From the NCBI GenBank assembly GCA_012931725.1, contig CM022949.1, forward strand, positions 45,284,413 to 45,348,412: a stretch of DNA of 64,000 nucleotides. Direction: 5' to 3'. A program made the translations under genes and the position numbers. Every line of letters begins with the position of its first letter. The first letter of the stretch is position 1. The DNA is from Litsea cubeba. Its lineage: Eukaryota; Streptophyta; Magnoliopsida; Laurales; Lauraceae. The notes under the pieces were generated by a model. It was not told where the DNA came from. It did not search any database and worked only from the letters and a program-made list of their open reading frames with translations. Positions 22,408 through 33,971 of the stretch are shown here, piece by piece.

Positions 22408-22577
22408 CTCAAGGTGGAAGGACGTACCATTCAATGACCCAGGCTTAAAGGACTTTCACTTTCTATTACATGGCTTTGGATTCCTCTATTGACTCAAGGT
22501 GGAAGGGCGCACCATTCAATGACCCAGGCCTCAAGGATCAATAACTTACACTTGGGTGGGATCTACCAGTGTCTTTA
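22408..22577. repeat. 85-bp tandem duplication
   Basis: Two copies starting CTCAAGGTGGAAGG (22408 and 22493), both containing CCATTCAATGACCCAGGC. Confidence 0.8.
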
Positions 22578-22759
22578 TCAGAGATCATTGGTGATGCCAC
22601 GGAGCTCCGGACGCTCCCATGTCATCTGCTGCAGCAGCAACAGCTCTAATCAGCTTACATAATTGTTACCTTTAGTAACTATTCATTTCTTATTTCATTT
22701 ATTCAATTCATTGTTACCTTTAGTAACCTTTCATTCAATTTAGTAATTCGGTGTATGAA

Positions 22760-23175
22760 TTAAGTTCAGCTCAATACGAGCTTCACGAAGTCAGTCCATT
22801 ATGTCAGTATAGCTCAATAACGAGCTTAGGGAATCACAGTCTAGTGGTAGACTCAGGAATCAAATTAAATCTTATTCAACTAATTCAGTATATTAGTTCA
22901 ATTTATTAATTCAGGCATTATGCCTACACAACTCAATAATGAACTTAGAGAATTACAGTCTAGTATTAGACTATTCATTCAGCCAATTTATTATTCAGTT
23001 CAGCTCTATACGAGCCTTACGAAACATTATATAGTATTGCTCAACATTGAGCTTAAGAATTCCTAATACCCTGTTAAACGCGGAAATCAAATGTAATTCT
23101 ATACAATTATATTTAACACTATTCAAACTTTTAAACCATCGTCAATGTAGCTCAAGAATGAGCTTAAGAACTAGA
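22760..23175. repeat. Iterated AGCTCAAT...GAGCTTA hairpin motif
   Basis: Six or seven imperfect copies of AGCTCAATAACGAGCTTA, each a small hairpin (AGCTC facing GAGCT), at about 22769, 22811, 22931, 23000, 23038 and 23150. Spacing is irregular. Confidence 0.65.
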
Positions 23176-23404
23176 CAACGGTTTCTATGCAGAAATCTAG
23201 TCAAATTCTATCATTCTTCTAAACCAATTAAATGAGTGAAACTTCGTTATCCAATACACAGGTTATTTTTTATGAACATCACTTTATAAATATTATTGTG
23301 TATTCGGAGAACTTAAGTTACACCTATGAGGCTTAGACATATACAATTAACCGCTTGTATGAATTAGGCTTCAAAATAGAGAAATTAGATTTCCAAATCT
23401 GAAA

Positions 23405-23655
23405 CATCCCATAGAGTCGGTCGGCTTGTCGGTCGACCGACAGCCCTATATTGGATGACCGACATCACGTCGGTCCAAATTCCAGAGACATGAAACTCAC
23501 TATACTTATATATCGGTCGACCGACGTACATTCTGTCGGCTAACCACCATGAGTCGGTCAACGTCGGTTCGTTTCTCGGTTCGAAAACCAGATATGTGAA
23601 TTTCTGCATTTATAACGTCGGTTCACCTCGTCGGTCAACCTGTCGGTCGACCGAC
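23405..23655. repeat. GGTCGACC palindrome cluster in the solo LTR
   Basis: GTCGGTCGACCGAC occurs complete or nearly so at about 23428, 23514 and 23641, with half-sites (GTCGGTC, GTCGGTT) between. The motif core equals that of the LTR at 3049-3160, although the two elements look unrelated otherwise. Confidence 0.8.
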
Positions 23656-24448
23656 ATGTACCCAGAAACTCAGTTTTGAGCTTCAGATTTTCTGAAACTA
23701 AAATTCAAGATTTGAGTTCCTTGGCCTCAAATCACTCCAATAACATTCTAAATCATAAGCAAAGCATATACTTGCCTCTATTGATGCATAATCCACAAAA
23801 TCCCTTTGATAGCTTGGCTTTTGAGATGAAATCCCCCAATTTAAAGCTCTTTTCCAAGCTTAAACTCTAAGAAATTTGAGTAGCCCTTGAGGAAGAAGAT
23901 GAAGAGAGAGATTGGAAACCTAAGCCTTATGCTTGATGGAGAGAGATTAGAAGAAAGAAAGAGAGAAAAGGGAAGAAAGAGGAAAAGGATGCTAGGGTTT
24001 TGGAAATGGATTCAAATAATGAGCATCTCATAGCTTATATAAGCTATGAATTTACATTGAACCCCTCCACTTCCTACTTCATTCCAAATTAAGTCAAATG
24101 AACGGTCATTTGATTAGTTTCTCGTTGGAAGAGTTCAAGTCTCTTATGAAAGTTAACGTACTCGTTAAGATACACGCGTTGGTATCAAGAGTTTCTGTAT
24201 TCGACGAAACACGCGAAAATTCATATTTAAATAAAAGTCATTCTTTTCTTATGTTTGAGTCTAAACTCCATTCAAATCCGTTAACCACATTTATTATCAC
24301 TTCATTAAGCTCAATTCACTCATTTGAAGTTAACTTAATATCATTTGAGTAATTTCTCTTATTGGCTTAATTAAACATGGTTAATTAGTCTTAATTAGGA
24401 TCAATGAGAGTTAATCTTGATTAACTCGGGACGGGGTCTTATAGATCT

Positions 24449-24565
24449 ACCATGATCTTAAATGCTGGATACAGATCTAAATTAGATTGAAGATCCAGAT
24501 CCAAATGCCAGACAGATTTAAATCCAAAACCGCAACCGGAAGTTTACATTTGAAGACCCTGCAAA
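24449..24565. repeat. Segmental duplication unit A, fifth block
   Basis: Matches 39630-39720 of unit B (AGATCTAAATT, then TTTGAAGACCC followed by GCAAAAAA). It ends at the LINE insertion. Confidence 0.8.
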
Positions 24566-26459
24566 AAATATTTCTTTTTTGCTTTAAGGTAAAATTGGAA
24601 TTAAGCAAGAAGAAGAGCTACAAGAGAGAAAGCTCCCAAAAGAAAACCAAAAAAGGAGGCTAGAATAAGCCTTCAATGGGAAGGGGCCCAGGCAACCAAT
24701 ACACAAAAAATAGGAGCTAAAGCAAAAAGCTCTGCACAAAAAGAAAAGAACAAAAACCTGAACTAATATCAAAATTGCACATACCAAAAAAAAAAAAAAA
24801 AAAAAAAACCTAAACCTGGCCAGAGACACCACCACCTGCACATTAGCTAAGTGACAGCCATGCATCTCAGACGCTCCTTGATGATGGATTTGGCACTCTC
24901 CAGGGAAGGCTTCCTAGAATTGAACTTGGTTGCATTCCTGATGGACCAAAGAACATATATAACCTGCAGGAAAATGGCTGCTGCACTCTTCCTACCTTTG
25001 ACATCTTTGCCTCTGGACAGAAGGTCCCAGATTACTACATTGGGGAGATGCAGGGAGGACAAGATGGAGGGCGATGAACCAGACGGGAGAAGAAGCCATT
25101 TCCAAAGATGGGAAGATCACAAGAAAAAAGAGGTGCACATCTGACTCTTCTTCCTCACAGCGGATAGGGCATCTGGAAGCCAAAGACCATCCCTTCTGCT
25201 TAGCCCAAAGATCTATAGGAGTTTTCTTATGCAGAAGCCTCCAACTGAAGCAAGCCAATCTTGGATTGACAAATTTGTTCCATATCAGCTCAGACCAGGG
25301 AATAACATTGGCCCTAGTCCACAACAAATTCCAGGCCTCTTTGATGGATAGATTCCCAGAAGGACAGTCTTGCCATAGCAAATGGTCCTCCTCCGGTCTA
25401 TTGCTACTGGAGATTGGGAGGGTAGAGATCTCCATGAAATCCTTCAACTGGGAAAGAAGGAGATCAGGGATGAACCAAGAATTCTCCCCCAAAATATCTG
25501 CCACCAGGTCTTGCATAGAGAACTGAAATCCCGGAAACCTGGTAGGTAGCATTTGGAATCTGATCAATCCAACCATCAAGACAGTCCATTACCAATCACC
25601 CATTTAGAATTCCTTTGAATAATGGACGAAAAAGATCTAAGAATCTTACATATGCCGGAACCTCCCTTACTGAGTTTCTGCTGCCAAATAGCTCTTCCTC
25701 TGAGGTATCTTTCTCTGAACCAGATAGCCCAAAGGGAATTGGAAGAAGAGACAGACCAGGTCAGCTTTAATAGACAAGCTTGGTTGAACTCCTTCACTCT
25801 GCGCAGCCCTAGACCTCCCTCAGATTTAGGTAAACAGACAACCTCCCATCTGACTAGATTGGATTTCAGTCTCTCCGGATTAGCAGACCACAGAAAATTC
25901 CTCATTAACCTCTCTATTAGAAAATTCTTCATAGGAAGAGGAAGAACAAGGGAAATGTGGAGGGGGATCGAAGATAGAACATGCCTAACAAGAGTAAGCC
26001 TGCCAGCAAATGATAGAAGCTCGGTTTTCCAACCGGCAAGCCTCTGTCTGATGGAGTCTAGGATCTTATTAAAATAGTGGTGACGAGCACTCCCAAAAAA
26101 CAAGGGGATCCCTAGATAGACAGAGGGAAGAGAGGCTATGCTGATTGCTAGAAGACTGGAAACCATAGATGATCTTCTAGCATTACAATTCCCGAGGAAC
26201 AGCTAGCTCTTCTGCAGGTTGAAGTTCTGGCCTGAAGAATCCTGGTATAGTCTGAGAAGACCTTGTAGCTTTCGTAGGTTCACTTTGTGAGCTTTTAGGA
26301 AAATCAAAATATCGTCTGAATACATGAGGTGGCAAGGAGTGGAGCTAGAAGCAGAGATTGGGAAGATGGCACCTTCTAATCTTAGCTTTTCCAAATTGAG
26401 ACTAAGAATTTCCTCCGCTAGGATGAATAGATAAGGGGAAAGGGGGCCACCCTCCACAG
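24566..26459 (-). pseudogene. 5'-truncated LINE: reverse transcriptase and zf-RVT region
   Basis: On the minus strand the frame enters mid-RT at 26457 with GGPLSPYLFILAEE and the catalytic box MYSDDILIF. A TAG at 26203 interrupts it. The same frame continues to 25576 with the thumb region (RLAGWKTELLSFAGRL, RWEVVCLPKSEGGLGLR). A frameshift near 25577 leads to the zf-RVT region (NLSIKEAWNLLW, LACFSWRLLHKKTPI, CPIRCEEEESDVHLFF). The 5' truncation with an A-rich end on the left is usual for L1-type retrotransposition. Unit B lacks the insert. Confidence 0.85.
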
Positions 26460-26861
26460 TTCAAGTTAAAAAAACCACAAGGGCATTTATTAATGTTACA
26501 TAAAATCACAATCATTTTCTTAGAACTATATACATGTTTTTGTGTAGGCACGTGGGCTCTAATTTTAAATTTGGCCTCTATTATTAAAAGCATAATCCCA
26601 ATCCACAAAACATATCAAACAGAGAAGACATAATAGCATGCCATGACCATAGCCAAATAGTATGATTCTTCTATTAAATTATCTCACAAGCTACACCACC
26701 ATATATTAGAAGGCCCACCATACACCACTGGGGGGTTCATGGCAATCAATCCACGCCACACAAATCTCTCAACTCAATTCAACTTGGGTTGAATTGGAGT
26801 CAATCCCTTTAAAACCAAAAACTTCTCCAAGCCCACAAAAACCACCCAACACCACAAACCT
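26460..26861. repeat. 3' flank of DUF599 gene A (duplicated in unit B)
   Basis: Collinear with 39725-40121 (for example CAAATCTCT, AACTCAATTCAACTTGGG and CAACACCACAAACCTTC). It probably includes the 3' untranslated region of the minus-strand gene. I cannot place a polyadenylation site. Confidence 0.7.
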
Positions 26862-27689
26862 TCAACACTCTTCCTCATGCTTCTCATCCCCAATCACCCT
26901 CCAATCAAAAGACACATCCAGAAAATAGAGCAGAAAGACCATAACCAAGCAACAAACAAACATGGGTATGGGCCCAAACACCCACAAGAACATTGGGAAA
27001 GAGAAGTAAAAGGCCCGCAATCCCAATGACCAAAAATAGCTTCCCATATGAACAGCCCTCCCCACATAGTCTGCCGAAAGGTGGGGTGACCTCCCCACGT
27101 TGATGAGAATGCTTGCATGGCTGTAGTACCTTATAGATTGCACATTGAATAGGAATGCCACCAGGAAGCATATCAAGATGGAGAAGGACTTGATTGCAAA
27201 CCCTAGATCACTTGTGTCCCCATAGACCAGCCCGTGCCTCCGGACCGCTGACATCCCCCCACCCCCAGTCATCAGCACGGCGATCAGGGAGCTGAGCATG
27301 ATAGCAGTCGACGCCAAAAGAGTGGATGCCATTATGTTGTTCCTAAGTGTCTGCACCGCGAGGACTCCATTTTTGGACGTGTCCTATGTGCATTAACAAA
27401 AATTAAACCATGGTTTTAAAAATCAGACGAGACAATACATCATGTGCCACAACAAGATATGTTGTGGTTAGTGTATAGTAGAATAATAATGAAACAATTG
27501 AAGGAGGAAGAGAACAAGTAGAATTACCTGCATCATAGTTCGGACCCATATCCGACGGTTGACTGCATTGATCCCTATCACTGTCTTCATGGGGTGCTTC
27601 CCGATGCGATAGAAGAGCCATATGTGGTAGGCTACCATCACAGAGAGGCCCAATGGCACCAGAACAAAATCAAGAATTTCTTTATTCAT
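26862..27689 (-). CDS. DUF599 family membrane protein, copy A (intact, two exons)
   Basis: Exon 1 is 27689-27528 (54 codons, MNKEILDFVLVPLGLSVM...), ending ATGATGCAG before GTAATT. The intron is 27527-27384, with acceptor CATAG. Exon 2 is 27383-26862, opening DTSKNGVLAVQTLRNN and ending at a stop. The product is about 227 residues, normal for the plant DUF599 family, whose function is unknown. It has four or more hydrophobic segments: about residues 7-27, 70-95, 116-138 and 170-205. Family landmarks seen are NRRIWVRTMMQ, TLRNNIMASTLLAS and FPMFLWVFGPIPM. No stop or frameshift interrupts it. The start is the first Met of the frame and is shared with copy B. Confidence 0.9.
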
Positions 27690-28104
27690 TTTTGGTTCTA
27701 GGGGTGTAATTTACGTAAGCCAACAACAGTGGGATGGGAGGATTGGATAGGAAGAAGATAGAAGAAAGAATAATAGGAGGCAGAAGAAGAGATGAGAAAC
27801 AAGAGATAAGAAGGGTTGCAGGCTACAGCTGTGGTGTTTAAAGAGAAGGAGGCGGGGGGTTTGGGGTTTTCGGTGTTTCGGGGTGTTGGGGCGCAACTAT
27901 CACATTTATTAAATAAAATAATCCTGAGAGTTGCAAGTCATTTTTTTTAAAATAAAATCTCATTAAATGAAAAAAGCACCAACCGACTATAAAAAAAGAA
28001 AGACTTAACCTCCTGCCATAAGAATCAAAGAAGCCCTTTCCCAACTTACATCTTGTCGGGTAGAAAAATAAAACTTAGCGATCATATGCCCTTGTACATT
28101 TACG
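27690..28104. other. Upstream region of DUF599 gene A
   Basis: Presumed promoter and 5' leader. On the minus strand there is a GA/CT-rich stretch close to the start. It does not obviously match the upstream region of copy B, so the promoters have diverged or the duplication ended here. No TATA box is certain. Confidence 0.45.
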
Positions 28105-28513
28105 CTGTGTTTGGGAAGGATGGAGGGGAGGGGAGGGAAAATTTGAGAGGGAAGGAAAATGAAGGGGAGGGGAGGTGAGGGGATGGAAAATTAATTGTAG
28201 CTCCTCTTGTTTGGGCCTGTTTGGGAAGTAAAAAAGTAGGGCGTAGAAAAAGTTTACCAATTTACCCTTGCAAAAGTTTCAAAAGGGATTAAAAAAGGGC
28301 AAAATAGTCCATTGCCTCACTTTCCCCTCTCTCTCCCTCATTTTCCCCCTGGTTTTGGGAGGGAAATTTTTGGCATCTTTTCCACCCATCCCCCCCCCCC
28401 CCCCCCCCCCCCCCTCCATTTTCCCTCCCCTCTTTCCCAAACACCCTCCAAAACAATTTTCCCTCCATTTCTCCCCCACCCCCAACCCCATTTTCCCCTC
28501 TTCCCAAACACAG
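28105..28513. mobile_element. TIR MITE with CTGTGTTTGGGAAG ends
   Basis: CTGTGTTTGGGAAG at 28105-28118 and its complement at 28500-28513 bound a 409-base unit. A G/A-rich left half faces a C/T-rich right half that includes a 25-base C run (28390-28414). A second TGTTTGGGAAG lies at about 28219. No transposase and no clear target duplication. Gly- and Pro-rich frames here are compositional. Confidence 0.65.
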
Positions 28514-28559
28514 TGTTAGTGCTCTGGGAATATAGTTAAATTCTACACAACGAAATACA

Positions 28560-29250
28560 GTAGCCAAGGCTTTACTGTGTGAAATAATGGGGGTTGATGG
28601 ACCAAACTTGATCTTCCTTCAAAGCTTGCACCACTTCTTTATCATCCATCAACATGTGAATCCTATCAAAATCATTTCACCTTGCCTTTTCTAATGTAAT
28701 TAATACGGCCCTTACTTCCGCCTCTTTTGAAGAGGCTACTTACGGTCCTTGGTTTGAACCTGCATCCAAGATAATCACATTTAACGTCATAACGAAACCA
28801 AATGAGGTCATTCCATTATTAGCCTTGATGCGGCATCCGAGAAGATCATAACGTCTTCTTTGTTTGATAAAACATTACGTATTTCAACACAAATCCCGTC
28901 ATTTCGTATAGAATGGTTCATACCATGGGTTATGTGGTCTTGAAGCATTCTATTGACTATTTCAATGATGCGGGAGTGGTCTAACGACTTGCCCTTATAA
29001 AGGAAGTCATTTATAGCTTTCCAAATAGACCACCACATATAAAGGACCCACATTTTTTAGACATCGTCACCAAGAGGGGGATTCGGATGCCCATGCTCAC
29101 ATAAGTTCTTCCACCAATCCAATAACTCTAATGGGCGCAAAAAATCGGAATGAATGTCCCACTGCGACAAAGTTTTGCCGATATGCTCACGTGGGAAAGG
29201 AGCCCTCATACACGGAAAGATAGCCCACTTAGGTGGGAAAGGACCTTCCA
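28560..29250 (-). pseudogene. LINE RNase H (RVT_3-like) relic
   Basis: The minus strand encodes YMWWSIWKAINDFLYKGKS (29040-28980) and FSDAAS, the start of the RNase H fold. After a stop come fragments reading EAEVRAVLITLEKA and DDKEVVQALKEDQVWSINP (about 28740-28590). These match, from memory, the RNase H tail of plant LINE proteins. No upstream RT is attached, and several frames are broken. Confidence 0.65.
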
Positions 29251-29345
29251 CACACGGAAAGAAAACCCACTTATGTGAGAAAGGAACACATACATATAGA
29301 AAGATGTGGTGTGAGAAAGGAACACATACATATAGAAAGATGTGG
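29196..29345. repeat. Short tandem repeats (GGAAAGAT / GAGAAAGGAACACATAC units)
   Basis: Imperfect units of 30-35 bases. The last two, starting GAGAAAGGAACACATACAT at about 29277 and 29311, are nearly identical. Confidence 0.7.
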
Positions 29346-29351
29346 CGTACC

Positions 29352-29951
29352 TAGAGTTCGAACTCTGTGCAGCCAGGTAAGGACCGCCGCTCCTTACCAC
29401 TCGGGTAAGGAGTCGTTCTCACATGAAAATTTTTAAAAATGTCTAACAACTCCGCTTCATTAGAATTCAAACCCCCCTCCTCCCGCTTGAAAAACATGAA
29501 TAAAGTCTCTCCCTTACAATTGCAAAGGACCTCTTGGTTTATTGCCTGCCGCCCCATCCAAATTAAATCTTAAGGATCCAATGGGAGGAGGGGACCAACT
29601 AATTTTATACTGTTCTTGTAGAAGGTTTTAATGCACACAAAAATCAGTAGCACAATGGTGTATTTTTTTTTTTTTTTAATGTCTAGGTCCCAAAGGCCAA
29701 AAAGGACTAAAAGTACACGCATGAATGGGGCATGGGAACTCTATTTTTAGTCCGCATGCTCTTGACTTGATTGTTAAAACCCAAACCACTCAAAATGGGC
29801 GACCTCATCCCCTCATTGAATGCCTAGAAATTCTAAAACAAGATCCCATTGTAAGTTTGAAAATTGGATTAGTAATATGATTTATGCATATAATTAATAA
29901 TTTATAAGATTATTTTAATTATGTTATTGACCATATGTTGAATCTCACTTT
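29352..29951. other. Intergenic sequence without recognised features
   Basis: AT-rich, with a T run near 29667-29682. I see no gene or clear repeat. Confidence 0.5.
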
Positions 29952-29956
29952 GGGAC

Positions 29957-30903
29957 TGTGTGGGGAGATTTCCAGAACCACATGATTAAGCTAATCACAG
30001 CCATCAGATGAGGCTAAGCATTCTCACGTGCCGTCCACGCTCCATCCACGTGGCACCAATCTCACCCCGGCTACCAGGACAGAGGCCTCGGCCGAACTCA
30101 AGCGTCTCCGGGCCACTAGTGCCGAACTGGTCCACCCCTGGTGCCATCTCGGCGGGGAGCTCCACCTCGGCTGAACCACCCCGGGTGCCATCTCGGCAGC
30201 AAACTCCACCTCGGCTGAAGAAGCCGGGACAGAAGCCGAAGCAAGGGAAAACCTTCACCTGCGCCCCTCATCCCCCACGTCATCAGGCACGTGGAGGGAT
30301 AGGGGCACGAGCTAGCAGGACAGACGCGACATCCAGCCGCCCACAATCTTCGCCAGATCCCTGACAGAACAGCATCCAGCGGCTGAGGCCACATGAGGGC
30401 AAGGCCCGAGGGCAGATCCGCTGGTACCCCCTACCGCCAAAGGCGCCCAACAGGATCTGGCCCAACAAGATGTGCATTAAATGCGATGTGGGCTGACCCG
30501 ACGGACATTTAATGCATAGTGGGCTGGATTGGACCACAATTAATGCAATGTGGGCTGATTGTGACTTCCCAGTCCAATCGTGGGACCCACATCACAATAT
30601 CCCCCAAAGATACGATCCAAACTCTATAAATAGAGGCTCAACCCACCATCTGAGGTACGCCATTTTTCATACACAGAGTAGCCGTTACTCTGTCTCTCTT
30701 CTCCCTCTCCTTCCATTGTTCCAGTTCTCACACTGACTTTGGCATCGGAGAGCCTTGCGCCGCCCAGGCCAAGGTCCTCTGACCGTGTGTTCTTCCCTTT
30801 CAGGCTTTCGGACGGCATCCAGTCACACCCAGTCACCATCATCTTCTCGGATAAGTCCTGTAAGGCACCTCCTTATTGTGGGTCATTATTTTCTGCACCT
30901 ACA
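29957..30903 (+). repeat. 5' LTR of the LARD
   Basis: From TGTGTGGGGAG to GCACCTACA. It includes a roughly 45-bp imperfect duplication (GGTGCCATCTCGGC...CACCTCGGCTGAA at about 30140 and 30185). Confidence 0.9.
30622..30636 (+). promoter_or_regulatory. Core promoter of the LARD LTR (TATA box)
   Basis: CTCTATAAATAGAGG, a strong plant TATA box, about 270 bases before the LTR end. It is repeated in the 3' LTR at about 36273-36287. Confidence 0.75.
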
Positions 30904-30923
30904 ATTGGCGCCGTCTGTGGGAA
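30904..30923 (+). other. Primer binding site
   Basis: TTGGCGCCGTCTGTGGGA immediately follows the LTR end. The same sequence follows the LTR of the element at 57040. The cognate tRNA is not certain to me. Confidence 0.75.
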
Positions 30924-30998
30924 AGCAATATCCCAGCCTTCCCAACCTTCTCCAAATCTTTCCAAACAACCTTTCTAAGCCTCAATCTCTCAGGAGCC

Positions 30999-32768
30999 AT
31001 GCCACCGAAAGCTAAGAAAGGCGGAGAATCCTCAAGACCAGTTCTCGAGCTGCTACCACCGTCAACGGACGTCCCTCCTCAGGGACGGTCCCGAACGGTC
31101 CAAGGCACATCCGCAGGCGAGGGTCGCCTGGGCTCCCAACTCTTTGTCGAGATCCCATTCCAAGAGGGAGTCGAGGCCTCGCTCTCAGCGGACGAAACCG
31201 TGCCACCCCGACGCGACGAGCGCCGGCGCGAGCGCCCCCTCAAAGATAAAGCCGTGGCCGTAGGAGAGACGCGCCACGTTCAACCCCCTGCCACTGGAGA
31301 GGCTCCCGAAGCTGCTCTCCTCCAGAAGCAACTCCAGAAGCAAGAGCGGCTGATTCGCGAGCTCTAGCAGCAGTTGAGGGCAGTACAAACTGCCTCCTTG
31401 AGGCAAGTCTCTGAGCCTCAAGGAAAAAAGAGGGACGCCCCCAGCAGGGCAGCCCAGCCTCCCCGCGAAGACCCCAGAAATCATCTGGACCAGAAACGGA
31501 GCCAGATCCGTGACGAAGGCTCGAGCAACAGCCGAAGTCACCATAGCCGCAACGGCCGAACTCATAGCCGTCGTAGCCCGAGCCGTCCCAAGCGAAAGCC
31601 CAGAGCTCAAACTCCAGAGAAGGATGATGAGCAAGAGCGATTTGACAAACGTGTCAGATTGGCTCTCCAGCACAACTTGGACATGCAGGACCAGAAGCAG
31701 ATCTGTGGTCACACCGATCTGGGGGGCTCGCCCTTCACAAAAGAGATCGAGCGCACCCCCTTGCCCAGAAAGTTCTCCGTCCCGCGGTTCATCCCCTACG
31801 ACGGATTGTCCGACCCGTCTGCACACCTCCGACACTTCTCCCAGAAGATGTCCATCTGGGGGAACGAGGGTCACCTAAACTGCAAAATCTTTTCCTCCAG
31901 TTTGGGCGACCTCCCCCTGAAGTGGTTCTGCTCTCTCCCGGAGCAGTCGGTTTCCAGTTGGAAGGAGCTCCAGCTCTCCTTCCTGAAGAAGTTCCAAGCC
32001 TACGCCGTCGTCCCCAAGAAGGAAGGGGACCTCATCGCCTTGAGAATGAAGCAGGGCGAAACTCTCGCCAAGTTCACCCACCGATTCTGGGCGGTCTACA
32101 GCCAGATCGATGGCACGAGGGAGGCGATAGCCATCTACGCCTTCCAGCATGCCCTGATCCCCGGCAGCGACTTGCGGAAGGACTTGGCCGGGGACACCCC
32201 AGAATCCATGTCAGAGTTGATGTCCCGGGTGAAGCGCTTTATCGCCCGGGAGGAAGACGAGATCCGAGCTAAGGATCAGGACGGGCATCCGGAGCCCGAG
32301 CAGAAGAGTAGCCAGCCTCGGCAGGGAGGCGGGAGGCCCTCCCAGAAGCAGGAGCCCGAGCAGGCCTGGGTCTCCAGTTCGGCGAAGCCTTCGTCGTCCA
32401 GGTCTGGGGGCACCTGGAAGCCCAGACCTCCCTCCAGCGCCAGTCAGAGCGTCAACGTCGTCTTCAAGGAGCCGATCTACCGCATCCTGACCAAGATCAG
32501 GTCCAAGCCGTTCTTCAAGTACCCTCCGCCCATGCTGAATGAGCCCACCTCAGGCGCCCGAAGCAAGCTCTACTGCTCCTTCCATAGGGGCAACGGGCAC
32601 AGGACCGAAGACTGTAACTCTCTGCAGTGGTATCTGGAGAAGCTGGCCGAAGAGGGCCACATTCCAGAGTTCGTTGAGGCAGGAGATGCCGGCGGCAGCG
32701 AGGGCCGAGTTCACCAGAGCGCAGCCCAGGTTCCAGACAGTGAGGATTCGGAGAAGATCATTACGTGA
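30999..32768 (+). pseudogene. Gypsy gag with a single nonsense codon
   Basis: A frame of 589 codons from MPPKAKKGGESS, broken only by TAG at 31365-31367 (an apparent CAG-to-TAG change in a Gln-rich stretch). Order: basic, disordered N terminus with Arg/Ser-rich repeats; retrotransposon gag domain at about residues 240-410 (FSVPRFIPYDGLSDPSAHL, LGDLPLKWFCSL, ALRMKQGETLAKFTHRFW); Pro/Ser linker; and a C-terminal CSFHRGNGHRTEDC knuckle-like motif. Gag builds the particle. The Met is chosen because it is the first after the PBS that opens the full frame. Confidence 0.85.
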
Positions 32769-32904
32769 TCCATCTGGCGTCCTCTGTATCCATCTGTATC
32801 CCGAGAAATTCAATTTCTAAAAGATGTAATGAATCTCTGAATCAATGGAAATAGCTTTCGCCCCGTCATCAATCTGTCATCTCTCTTTGATCGACTTCGG
32901 CTAC
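32769..32904 (+). other. Gag 3' junction
   Basis: Non-coding link between the gag stop and the tandem repeats. Confidence 0.5.
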
Positions 32905-33780
32905 AAGGGTCTACCGCCCTGGAAAAGGCCTCTAGCCCAAACTCGGTCGTTTCCTAAAGCTCCGGGTCCTGGACCCTGGAGAAGGCCTCGAGTTTGGACA
33001 CTCGGCCGGATTCCTAAAGTCCGGGTTTTTACACCCCTCAAGGATCATTGCCGAGCTCACGCTTCCACAGCCGGAATGACGACTCCACTTCGGCACAAGC
33101 AGCTCGTCTCGGCCATAGCCAGCCATTTCGGCCAAGGGCAATCTGTCACCTCTGGTCGACGCCGGCAGCATAGGCTCTACGCCCTGGAAATGGCTTGGAG
33201 TTCTTACACTCAGCCTTTCCTAAAGCCCCGTGTCTTGGACACAATCAAGGCTCTACGCCCTGGAAATGGCTTGGAGTTCTTACACTCAGCCTTTCCTAAA
33301 GCCTCTTGGACACAATCAAGGCTCTACGCCCTGGAAATGGCTTGGAGTTCTTACACTCACCCTTTCCTAAAGCCCCGTGTCTTGGACACAATCAAGGCTC
33401 TACGCCCTGGAAATGGCTTGGAGTTCTTACACTCAGCCTTTCCTAAAGCCCCGTGTCTTGGACACAATCAAGGCTCTACGCCCTGGAAATGGCCTGGAGT
33501 TCCTACACTCAGCCTTTCCTAAAGCCCCCGTGTCTTGGACACACTTTGGGTACATACGCCCTGGAAATGGCCTCGAGTTCCTACACTCAGCCTTTCCTAA
33601 AGTCCCCATGTTTGGAACACACTCAAGGGATAACAGCCCTGGAAAAGGCCTCGAGTTCGGACACTCGGCCAATTCCTAAACTCAGGGTTTCATCCCACTC
33701 TACAAGGGTCTACCGCCCTGGGAATGGTCTGGAGTCCATACACTCAGCCGTTTCCTAAAGACCGGGTTCATAAACCCCTC
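32905..33780 (+). repeat. 76-bp tandem repeats in the LARD
   Basis: Units of about 76 bases, each with GCCCTGGAAATGGC and CAGCCTTTCCTAAAG. Five near-identical copies start at about 33175, 33251, 33322, 33398 and 33474; diverged copies lie near 32910, 32975, 33553, 33630 and 33707. The matching peptides in several frames are repeat artefacts. Confidence 0.9.
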
Positions 33781-33971
33781 ACACCTTGGCGCAAGGCAGT
33801 TCGGCCAAGGTCAGCCATTTCGGCCAAGGTCAGATTCCTGAAATCCGGGTTCATACACACCACAGGAGGCCATAGCCGTACTCACTCTCGCCTCGCCGAG
33901 TCCAGCGGAACGATGGATCTACCCCGGCGCAAGGCAATTCGGCCAAGAAAGACAAATAAAGAGGAGCCCGG

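Larger units (their letters stand above)
21665..24443 (-). mobile_element. Probable solo LTR, 2.78 kb, with TA...TA ends
   Basis: Flanked by GATCT on both sides (21660-21664 and 24444-24448). Read on the minus strand it begins TATAAGACCCCGTCCCGAG and ends GATCTTGATA. It has no coding region. Its tandem and palindromic repeats, GC-rich ends and size resemble a large Gypsy LTR. Unit B lacks it. The ends are not the usual TG...CA, so the exact boundaries rest on the target duplication. Confidence 0.6.

Noticed and set aside
25074..26077. Plus-strand frames of 150 codons
   Set aside because: Shadows opposite the LINE reverse transcriptase coding strand.
28268..28567. Gly-rich and Pro-rich frames around the C run
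   Set aside because: Low-complexity MITE sequence; no conserved motif and no start context.
33170..33760. Repeated peptides in several frames
   Set aside because: Produced by the 76-bp tandem repeats of the LARD.
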